This document shows, in pieces, positions 55,654-64,000 of a DNA stretch of 64,000 nt. The stretch comes from Acholoe squamosa. Lineage: Eukaryota; Annelida; Polychaeta; Phyllodocida; Polynoidae. Position 1 is the first letter of the stretch. Each line of letters opens with the position of its first letter. Location: NCBI GenBank assembly GCA_949317995.1, contig OX439043.1, positions 41,421,560 through 41,485,559 on the forward strand, written 5' to 3'. The notes beneath the pieces were generated by a model. It saw only the letters and a list, made by a program, of their open reading frames with translations, did not search any database and was not told the DNA's origin. Made by a program: the position numbers and the translations under genes.

Positions 55654-57866
55654 GGAATTTGACCTCCTTTTCTACCTTTAGTGCGTTCCCGTGCAGTGTG
55701 AGGGCAGGAGCTTCCTTGCATCCTCGTCTACGACAGAAGTGCACACAGGATGTTTTTGTTTCAGAGAATTTGAAGCCATTTTCCAGGCTCCAAGTCTCTA
55801 GGTGGGAAAGGGTTTGCTGTAATCTCCTTTCTACCGTTGCCATGGAGGTGCCCCGATAGCAGATGACAAAGTCATCCACGTAGAGGCAGCACTCAACATT
55901 GTGGGCAAGGGTTTTTGCTATTTCGTTGATTTTAATGCAGAAAAGGGTCACTGAGAGGACGCAGCCCTGGGGGACTCCAGTTTCTTGGTCAACTCTCTTG
56001 GAGTGTGTGGCACCAAGTCGGACATTAAATGTTCTGTTTGAGAGGAAGCCTTCCACGAATTGTGGCAGTCTGCCTCGCAGTCCCATTTTTTCCATGTCTT
56101 GGAGAATGCCAAATTTCCATGTTGTGTCGTAAGCCTTTTCAAGGTCAAAAAATACAGCAACAACATGTTCTTTGTTGGCGAATCCTTTCCGGATAAAACT
56201 CTCAAGACGGACTAGGTGGTCAGTTGTACTGCGACCTTTTCTGAATCCAGACTGGTACTGGGTTAGAAGATCATTCGACTCCAGGTACCATACCAGTCTG
56301 TTGTTGACCATCCTTTCCATTGTCTTGGCCAGACAGCTGGTCATAGCAATGGGTCTGTAGCTCGAGGGCATAGATGGATCCTTCTCAGGTTTTGGAATCG
56401 GTACAACTAAGGCCTCCGACCAGGATGATGGGTATTGACCGGTGGTCCAGGTGTTGTTAAAGATGTCCAGGAGCAAACTCAGTTGGTGCTCTGGCAGATG
56501 CTTTAACATCTGGTAATGAATCTCATCAGGGCCTGGAGATGAGTCTTTTGCCTGCTCGAGAGCATGGTGTAACTCAGCCATTGTGAACAGCTTGTTGTAT
56601 GCTTCCATGTTGTCAGAGTGCAAGTTTAATGGGTTCATCTCCTCCCTTTCTTTATGTTGGCGGAATTCGTCTCGGTAGTTGGCACTGGAGGAGACTTTGC
56701 TGAAGTGATCAGCAAGAGAATCCACAATCTCTTGTGTCGTCTCCAAAGTCTCATCACCAACCTTGATGTGGGTTGCTGCGGGAGTAGGTTTTCCATTGAG
56801 CTTCTTCACCTTTTGATATACCCTTTTCAGGGGGGTGGAGGTGTCGATGGTGTTGACATACTCACGGAATGACTCACGCTTCATGTTGTTGTACACCAGT
56901 TTGGTTCTGGCTTGTTCTTGGTAATATGCTAGCATATTTCCCAAGTTCATGTTGCTCTCAAACTTCCTCAGTGCCTTCCTTCTGAGTCTTCGTGACTCGC
57001 GGCACTCATCGTTAAACCAGTACGCCGGTTTGGCACGAGGTTGTTTGGAGGTTTTCGGGATGCACATAGCACTCACCTCCCTGAGGGTTTCTGTGAAGTA
57101 CTGTGTCGGGTTGTTTTTCTCTTTGACCAGTTCCCAGGGTAAGAAGGACCTACTACAGGTGTCCTGGAATTGCTCCCAATCCGCCTTATAGGTCTTCCAA
57201 CGTTCTGGTTGGTCTTCATGAGAGTTTGACTTGATGGTGCTGAGTATCACTGGAAAGTGGTCGCTTCCCAGGGGGTCTGGATGCACTCTCCAGTTATAGT
57301 CACCATCGATATCTGGATGACAGATTGTAAGGTCTAAGGCTGATTTTCTGCCTGATCTACAGAGAAAGGTTGGAGTCCCTGTGTTGAGTAAACATAGTGA
57401 CTTTTTATCGAGAAGATTCTCAATAGTCCGACCTCTTCTGTTTGTGCGGTGTGAACCCCAAATTGTGCTGTGAGCATTGAAGTCACCAAGCAGAATGTAT
57501 GGGGGAGGCAGTTGTTCCACCAGCGATGTTAGTTGCTCGTACGTGACTCTCTCATTAGGTGGTAGATAGAGAGAGCACAGTGTGACAGAGGTGTTGATCG
57601 TCACTCGGGCTGCAACTACCTGTAGATCCGTATTTAGTCTTATTTCGGTTTGGGGGTATGACTTGTTTATCATGAGAGCTACTCCTCCTGATGCCTGGTT
57701 GGGATCTGGGATTTTGTTGTAGCTCTTGTAATTTGCAAGTCTAGGTATTTGACCTTGTATGGTCACTTTCAACTCCTGGAGGCTCAGAGCAACTGGGTTG
57801 AGGTCTGCCACCAAGATGGGCAGTTCTGCTCTGTTTGCTCTGATTCCTCTACAGTTCCATTGGATT
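55643..57866 (-). pseudogene. LINE ORF2, endonuclease and reverse transcriptase
   Basis: APE-type endonuclease, from IIQWNCRGIRANRAELPILV, with LGDFNAHSTIWGS and GSDHFPVILS (Asp and His of the active site). RT follows with SYRPIAMTSCLAKTMERMV, AVFFDLEKAYDTTW, GVPQGCVLSVTLF and the catalytic CLYVDDFVICY. The open frame continues upstream to 57985 only by chance, in antisense Penelope sequence, so no true start is present. It ends at 55643 in KFLGV by frameshift. Confidence 0.88.
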
Positions 57867-57870
57867 ATAT

Positions 57871-58541
57871 TCAAAGACACCACTGATTTCATTTTGAAAT
57901 TACGCAACCTTGGCAACATCCCTAAGGGAGCCATACTAGGTACTTTGGATGTAACCTCTTTATACACCAACATACCTAACCGCAAAGGCTACCTCTCCAT
58001 GTACAGACTTCTGACCAGACTCAGATTCCCCACACCAGGTGACCTCTCCAATGAAGACATATGCCGCCTGTTGATCATGGTTCTTACCAAGAACAACTTC
58101 GACTTCAATGGTAAACATTACCTACAGGTCGGTGGCACCGCCATGGGTACAAGGGTAGCACCCACCTATGCTAACCTCTTCATGGGAGACCTTGAAAACT
58201 GCCGGATATACACTTATCCCAAACAACCACGAGTTTGGTACAGGTTTATTGACGACATTTTCTTCATCTGGACACATGGCCAGGAAGAACTTAGCAAATT
58301 CCTGGACTATGTCAACACAGATGATGTCAGTGAAACCATCAAATTCACTGCTGAAACCTCTACTACCAGTGTCAACTTTCTAGACACCATAGTAAAGACC
58401 AATAATGGAGGACCTCTCACCACCGAACTGGATGTCAAATCTACAGACGGTGGGAACTACCTCCACGCGGAGTCTGCCCATCCTAGACACTGCATCCTAG
58501 GGATTCCTTATGGCCAGTTCCTACGTATTGTGATGTCATAG
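57871..58541 (+). pseudogene. Penelope-like RT, C-terminal part (after the LINE)
   Basis: Resumes as KDTTDFILKLRNLGNIPKGA, followed by LGTLDVTSLYTNIP, GGTAMGTRVAPTYANLFMG and the catalytic box RFIDDIFFIW. It runs to GIPYGQFLRI, where the RT thumb should follow. It then passes directly into the pseudo-LTR segment at 58526 and stops, so the thumb end and the GIY-YIG endonuclease are absent. Confidence 0.87.
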
Positions 58542-58612
58542 AGAAGGTTCAACTGAGAACCTTCATATAAGCGGTAGCTGCCTTCTAGGATGGACTGATA
58601 TTGCGTTCCCCC
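58526..58612 (+). repeat. Pseudo-LTR segment, right copy
   Basis: Matches 50605-50693 with one visible difference (AGGATGG against AGGACGG). It ends at the right target duplication. Confidence 0.85.
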
Positions 58613-58625
58613 TACTTGCAAGCAT
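58613..58625. repeat. Target duplication, right copy (Penelope-like element)
   Basis: TACTTGCAAGCAT, as at 50181-50193. Confidence 0.85.
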
Positions 58626-58657
58626 ATTAATTCTATAAGGGACCAATGGAACATATC

Positions 58658-58894
58658 TACCGTAAACTCCCGCGTATAAGACGCGTCCTCTACGCCAAAC
58701 AAATGCCTGGGGGGTCTTATAGAATTTCTTCAAGTTGGGGGGGCTTCTTATACGAGGGGTACTTTTACTATAGAAATGTATTGAATCTACAAATTTCAGC
58801 CTTAAAATGTGCGTCTTATACGTGAAAATGCATGTGCTGAGTTTGGGGTGCGTCTTATACGCGCAGCGCGTCTTCTACGCGGGAGTTTACGGTA
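58658..58894 (+). mobile_element. MITE family C, copy 3
   Basis: 237 bp with TACCGTAAACTCCCGCGTAT at the left and GCGGGAGTTTACGGTA at the right. Same length and orientation as copy 1. Confidence 0.78.
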
Positions 58895-61106
58895 TATTAT
58901 ATTCAACAGTACCAAGATACTGCATAATTATGCTAATTATGCAAATAATATGTGCGGATATAGAATGTTTGGTATCAATCTGGGGTGTTTCGTCCCCCTA
59001 AAGAACATGCCCCCCTAAAAAATTTGTTTCGGAAAAGAATAAGCTAAATAATTTTTTTAACTAGCGGCCTTTTCAGCCTGAGCTGGTCCACGTGTGCCCT
59101 ACCTCCAGCCAAAATCTGTTTTAAGTGTCACCGGCGAAAAAGGGCAGGTTTGAGGAAGGAATTGATCGAAATATAGGCTTTTTTGGAACATGGGGGCAGA
59201 CCCCAGTCCAGGCACTGGCAGAGAGGTCCAAGAACTGGCAGTTTTACAAAATAAATCGTATCTCCCTTAATAATAGGAGTTTCCCATAGTGTGACCTATA
59301 GATAAAGGGTAGCTCGAGCTGGCGAATGTCATGGCGGTCTTTATTTTCAAATCTGCACAATGGGAACAAAGTTATCGATACTTTTAAGGACAAATAAATG
59401 CCTTGGTGCATCACGCTGACCTTATGGAATAAAACCATAGTGTTGTAGATTTTAATACAATAGTAGAGAATAGTCCTGTGAGACATGGCGCGGCGACTTG
59501 TAATCTTGTGTCTAGTTTCAGTTGGTGAGACAGATAGGGCATACTATCATCTGGGCTTTTGGTAGTATATAGCACAAATTCAACCTGAACTACCCACTGC
59601 AGCTAAGTACTAATAGTCTGTAGACTGTCCATTCTGCATGCACCTCACTCAGCTGCCACAGGGACCTGTCTTATTCAATGTTCAATGCCATAGTCAACAG
59701 GTGTGTCATTATGAGTGTACACTGTCTCAGATTGCCAGGAGCCTGCTCTGCCTCCCCGCCCCCCCCCCACACACACACCCAACTGCCAATCACTTATAAT
59801 AGTCTGTACCTCGTCACGGGCCAGTGGTCGGCAAACCGGCCAGATCACTCCACCTTTCTGTAGAGGGGGAGCACAGTGTAAGTACCTCGGTGTACATACA
59901 TGTTTTCAGTGTTCCACAAAATTGTTTATATAATGAAAGTAGTAATCAAATTAATCTTTCATCACCAAAAGTAGATACATATTCTGAGATAGCATTATTT
60001 CTATGTAAACTAAAAATTTTACACAGAAAAGAATGTAGCAGTTCCACAAGGTGGCCTTACACTTCAACCTCCTCTGATTTACAAAAATGCACATATGGCA
60101 ACACACACTTACACTTTAGCACTGATTTCTCCATAGAGATCTTTGACAGTGAATACTTTGTTCAAATACAGAAAATATGATCCAATTGTACCATAACCCA
60201 CTGAGATAAAACCTGTACTACATATATATAGTAGTTTCAAAATGAACAATTCTAAAACAAAGGCTACAGGGATGCATTTCTGAATCTTAAAATGCTCTAA
60301 TGCTAATCTGCCATAGGGCTCCAAATGATTAAATGTCTTATCTGCGAATAAAATCAAAAGTATGAGATATATTCTGAAAATTCCTTCACTGATAAGTAAA
60401 GTACACACACTGTTGTTATTACATTAGAATAGTGAGCAGGAATAGTCCATAGCAGAGGAGCCACAAACAAAAATAGATTGCAAGGCCTCCCTATCCCTTA
60501 CACCTTGGCGACTGTGAACCATACACTAGTCTACTCATCTCACAAGTAGTACTCACTAGTCGCCGCGCTAATAAAATGACAGGTGATCCAAGGGTCTCTC
60601 GGCTAATAAAAATGTGTAGAGTCTATTATACCAACCTAGCGATATTGGTGCAGGGGGGGGTCTGATAGCTATACTATATTACGAGGTGATTAGGAGGAGG
60701 TGGGGGGGTTGCATACAGGTGGATGTACACGCCCTAGGGGGGGGGTATTGGTTGTCTATTATGGGGGCTATAGGCGAGATATAAGTGGGTAGGGCGGGTA
60801 GCTGGCTCCCCAGGCACGTGTATGGACGCCTATTCATCCTCAAAGGCCACAGAGGGATTTAGGTAATTGGATGCAATAACTCCTCCAAATATAATAATGC
60901 TACGTGATCCTGTGCTCCTAATATGGGAATGACACGCATGTTTACGGTCCCAAGACTCCAAATAAACCAATGCCACGCCACTTAGAACTCCTAATATAAT
61001 AAGGGGCATCATACTTATGTGTACATATATATATGTAAGTGGCCTTTAGTGGGTTAATGGATGCATGCATGTTGGTGGCTTTCACGGCTTCATGAAATCA
61101 ACAAGA
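58895..61106. other. Lectin-gene intron, no gene recognised
   Basis: AT-rich with C and G runs near 59760, 60650 and 60740; open frames are short and without motifs. Confidence 0.5.
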
Positions 61107-61425
61107 AAAGCTATCAGGTCGCCCCAGAACGACCTGGCACAAAAGCAATTCACTACAGGTACTTGGAGGCGACTAAAACTGGTGTAGAAGCTATCAGCCC
61201 GCCCTAGAACGACCTGGCACAAAAACAATTCACTACAGGTACTTGGAGGCGCCTAAAACTGGTGTAGAAGCTATCAGCCTGCCCCAGAACGACCTGGGAC
61301 AATAACAATTCACTACAGGTACTTTGAGGCACCTAAAACTGGTGTAGAAACTATCAGCCCACCCCAGAACGACCTGGCATAAAAACAATTCACTACAGGT
61401 ACTTGGAGGCGCCTAAAACTGGTGC
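61107..61425. repeat. Tandem repeat, four 80-bp units
   Basis: Units begin near 61107, 61187, 61267 and 61347, each carrying AGAACGACCTGG and AATTCACTACAGGTACTTGG. Copies differ by a few bases. 61426-62298 is intron without recognised features. Confidence 0.88.
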
Positions 61426-62298
61426 ACCAAACTGTCAGGGGGATTCAAGGGGGCATGTGTTATTACATAAGCTTGCCTAGCGCAGTAGCATGATATATTT
61501 AATTATGGGTAAGTACTAAGGCTAGGAACAAACAGGTGAGGAGACCAGTGACCAAAGAATGAATAGTCTAGGAGACCCAATGCACTTGTACAGGGTTAGA
61601 GGAGGCCGTGGTCAAAATTTCTAGCGTGGACCAAACACATGTAAATGAATTATTTTCATAAATGAAAATAATTCAATAACATGTAACAATTATGCCTTCA
61701 TGATCTTGAACATGTATACTATTTCATGATATGTTTCATTTTCTCTCATATTTCATCATTTTCATGTTATTTCAGGGTAAAGTGTACACTACCACATCAG
61801 AAATGCTGATTTTGCGATCTTAAAATTGTGGCTGCCATTACCTGTCTCCTATAACTCGGCTTTCCGAGTTAATAAATCATGTTTACAAAGCAGAGTATGG
61901 TCCTCATTTGGCTGGAGACCTGCCTCTATGTTGGGGACATCATAGAGGCAGGCCATGTCTAAGAAGTTACAAGTCAATCATCCGCTGTTTTAACCCTTAC
62001 TCACAAGAGGGCACCCTAACACCCCAATGGTCAACCTGTCTCTCCTATACAGATGTTTGGATATAGTTTGTGATTGGAGAATGGAAATACTCCCATCTAG
62101 TGAGGACCAAGAGAACTTCTCCCCATGATCTGGGGAGAATGTCATCAGACATGGCCAGCGGGCATCTAGCCCTCAAATACCTGTGGGGACCAGCTTAGGT
62201 CCTCCTATAATAAAACCTATACTGGCTCTATAAAAGCACTAGGTACAACCAATCATATACCGCTTCATCTCTCTACTACCGTAGTACTATATGTTTAA

Positions 62299-62582
62299 GG
62301 CGCTGTCGTATCCCAGAAGTTGGCGCATCCCAGAAGTTGGCTACGCATGCGCAATCCATGTTATAAGCCTATTATCACTCATGGGCCACAAACATCAATG
62401 AAAATAAATAATTTTTTGAAAACATAAAAACCATGATAACATCCCTCTCTTCTTATAGAATTTGAAAGGACAACAACCCTAATGATACTGTCCCTACGCC
62501 ATAGAAATATGAAATGGGTAAAGTTATTTTGAAAATTACCGCCAACTTCTGGGATGCTCGACTTTCGGGATACAACAGCGCC
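62299..62582. mobile_element. TIR element with ATCCCAGAAGTTGG repeats
   Basis: GGCGCTGTCGTATCCCAGAA at the left is mirrored by the right end (TTTCGGGATACAACAGCGCC). CATCCCAGAAGTTGGC occurs twice at the left and once, inverted, at the right. Confidence 0.65.
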
Positions 62583-62746
62583 ACTTATATGCAAGGATGG
62601 TCCCCCAGTGCACTTTGGTGGACAGAGGTGTATGGCACCGTCACATGAAGACCCTAGTGCACTTTAAGGGATCTGAAAAAGTTGCAGGATTTCATCATGT
62701 AAAACAGTATTAAAAGCACATTCAAAGTTTTAATTTCATTCTTTAC

Positions 62747-62861
62747 CTGCAAGTTGCCCAGTTGTGGCAGATGCACCAAAGTAATAACCAATAGGTAGGC
62801 GCACTCCTGACACCTGGAAGCACTGTGTCCATGCCTTCTTATTTTCAATGTCCATGGATAC
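62747..62861 (-). CDS. LMAN2: VIP36-like lectin exon (carbohydrate-recognition domain, second disulfide Cys)
   Basis: 115 nt between TTTGTCACAG and GTAAAG, coding VSMDIENKKAWTQCFQVSG, then VRLPIGYYFGASATTGQLA. The GVRLPTGYYFGASA-type block is the signature of VIP36 and ERGIC-53 lectin domains, and the Cys pairs with that in the upstream exon (ELAGC). Confidence 0.92.
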
Positions 62862-62947
62862 CTGTGACAAAGATACAAAGGCTTTACCTGGGTGCACCTG
62901 TCCTCAGTGTCCATACACGCCACGTCTTATAAGCCAGACTATAAATC

Positions 62948-63034
62948 TACCACTGAGTCTTCATTTTTCATATAGTTACCACTGAGTCTTCATTTTTCAT
63001 ATAGTTACCACTGAGTCTTCATTTTTCATATAGT
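62948..63034. repeat. Three tandem 29-bp units
   Basis: TACCACTGAGTCTTCATTTT plus TCATATAGT, three times without visible differences, within the intron. Confidence 0.9.
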
Positions 63035-63318
63035 TATTGCAAATACTGTCTCACAGATACTACCGATACTTGAATACGTAGAATTCATATTCATACACTA
63101 TGGTTGTCTGTATAGAATCAATTCCACATGATTTTGCTTATTTAATAATCATAATATATCAGATTTTATCTTTTCTTTTATATTCTTTTAACGGTTAAAA
63201 TCCACTTAATATGAAATCCCTTATGAACCATGCAAAACTGTAAAGGAAGTACAATGATAACCCCATCCCCAAAAAAAAGAAGAAAAAGAAAAAATATATA
63301 AAACTATGTGTGACTCAC

Positions 63319-63480
63319 AGTGAGAGTGTCTCGCTCGTAACGTATAGCAATGTATGTGTCGTAAGCCTTATTACGGAAATGTGATTCACATCCAGCTAGT
63401 TCTGTATGTGTTCCATCCCGGTCATGATCGTAACTTAATGTTCCATTGTTGATCATTGCAGACACATATGGGTGTCCATG
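63319..63480 (-). CDS. LMAN2: VIP36-like lectin exon (carbohydrate-recognition domain, ligand-binding His)
   Basis: 162 nt, 54 codons, phase 0 at both ends (acceptor TATGTTTTGCAG, donor GTGAGT). Codes HGHPYVSAMINNGTLSYDHD, then the ELAGC and FRNKAYDTYIAIRY stretches. SYDHDRDG carries the His that contacts mannose in VIP36, and ELAGC the first disulfide Cys. Confidence 0.92.
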
Positions 63481-63770
63481 CTGCAAAACATAAACCAATT
63501 AACTTGTGTAGTTGGATTACTAGTAATAGTGCTAGTCACTTGCCGACAGCTTTACCATCGCATTACCAAATTTTCACCTGATATTACTGCACCTTGCAAA
63601 TAAGATCATTTGTAAAGGTCCTAGGAATAATGTATCAGCCAGGGCGAGATTTTTTAACCATATCAAATCAAGAAGGTTCAAAGGGTACACTGCCATACAG
63701 TAAATATGTGAACTATTACACCGCATGGTACCTATCTTGGTCAGCTACCAGGCTACTACCGGGTACTTAC

Positions 63771-63853
63771 ATTGTGGGGCCCGTTATGGTTGCTATAGGT
63801 GTCCATGAAGATAGCTAGTCCGTAGAATAAGTTCTTGCTGCCAAACACATCAC
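63771..63853 (-). CDS. LMAN2: VIP36/LMAN2-type L-type lectin, first exon in the window
   Basis: Type I membrane cargo lectin of the early secretory pathway that binds high-mannose glycans on secreted glycoproteins with Ca2+. This 83-nt exon (acceptor CCCCCCTAG, donor GTAAGT) completes a split Gly codon, then reads DVFGSKNLFYGLAIFMDTYS and NHNGPHN. The D-T-Y-x-N calcium-site motif is present. Further exons on minus: 63319-63480, 62747-62861, 43166-43224, 41824-41884, then either 39953-40116 or 36226-36389; all phases agree. The signal peptide and first half of the lectin domain lie beyond the right edge. VIP36 and its paralogue VIPL are hard to separate here; the KRFY tail favours VIP36. Confidence 0.9.
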
Positions 63854-64000
63854 CTAGGGGGGAACAAGATTTATGTATCATAGCGTGTACGACATCTCAT
63901 AGGCTAAACAATAAATTTTTCAAGTTAAATTGTATAAATCTGTTGATGTCTCGAAAAGTTGTGGTCTGTAAAATATATTTTATGACGTCATGAAGTAAAT

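Larger units (their letters stand above)
53738..57870 (-). mobile_element. LINE, I/Nimb-like, 5'-truncated, inside the Penelope-like RT
   Basis: 4.1 kb on minus. The 3' end is a (CAAT)n tail preceded by GACGTTAAACAAATC. The 5' end is cut within the start of the endonuclease domain. Both junctions share TCAA (53734-53737 and 57871-57874). Removing the insert restores the Penelope RT reading as SYLKDTTDF. Apurinic endonuclease, RT and RNase H domains place it in the I group. Confidence 0.88.
50194..58612 (+). mobile_element. Penelope-like retroelement, interrupted by a LINE
   Basis: Bounded by the 13-bp duplication TACTTGCAAGCAT. It starts with a T run and carries an 87-90-bp direct repeat near both ends (50605-50693 and 58526-58612), as expected for the pseudo-LTRs of these elements. 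It holds an N-terminal ORF, and an RT with Penelope motifs split by the LINE at 53738-57870. The GIY-YIG endonuclease is missing. Confidence 0.88.

Noticed and set aside
57759..57870. Start of the downstream Penelope RT frame placed at 57759
   Set aside because: Bases 57759-57870 are antisense LINE endonuclease sequence. The Penelope part begins only at 57871.
57867..57985. N-terminal 40 residues of the LINE endonuclease frame
   Set aside because: They come from antisense Penelope RT sequence beyond the LINE's 5' end and are not part of the LINE.
60830..61012. 60-codon minus frame with a hydrophobic start
   Set aside because: Isolated, lacks a matching splice phase to the lectin exons and has no recognisable family.

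Overview
The window is eukaryotic genomic DNA: spliced exons, GT/AG introns and a dense, partly nested mix of DNA transposons, LTR, tyrosine-recombinase, Penelope-like and LINE retroelements. The host looks like a marine invertebrate. The LINE and SINE tails ending in GTTAAACA plus (CAAT)n or (ACTC)n resemble those of molluscs, so a mollusc or other lophotrochozoan is my best guess, at low confidence.

Layout. 1-1866: dispersed repeats and a TIR-bearing MITE. 1870-10510: a complete PIF/Harbinger transposon with CTG target duplications. It holds a Myb/SANT-like partner gene (+) and a DDE nuclease gene (-). 11360-21422: a full-length Ty3/gypsy-type LTR retrotransposon (-) with LTRs that read as identical and intact gag and pol. 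22076-30166: a second, 5'-truncated and decayed gypsy element (+) of related design. Both gypsy elements share a GGGAAAC-TAG gag/pol junction and an unusual region after integrase with C2H2 zinc fingers and a charged coiled coil. 30167-36225: downstream flank with small foldback elements.

36226-63853 (and beyond the right edge): the 3' part of one host gene on the minus strand, a VIP36/LMAN2-type L-type lectin. Five internal exons are followed by two alternative last exons of identical coding length. Its introns have collected many MITEs, a Ngaro (DIRS-like) element with split direct repeats (44467-49183) inside a minisatellite, and a Penelope-like element (50194-58612, 13-bp target duplication) that is itself interrupted by an I/Nimb-type LINE (53738-57870).

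Apart from this lectin gene, every long coding region belongs to a mobile element. The strongest points for follow-up are the extra post-integrase gene region and shared -1 slippage site of the two gypsy elements, the alternative lectin tails, and the self-consistent Harbinger system with subterminal motif clusters. That system carries three single-G frameshifts in G runs.
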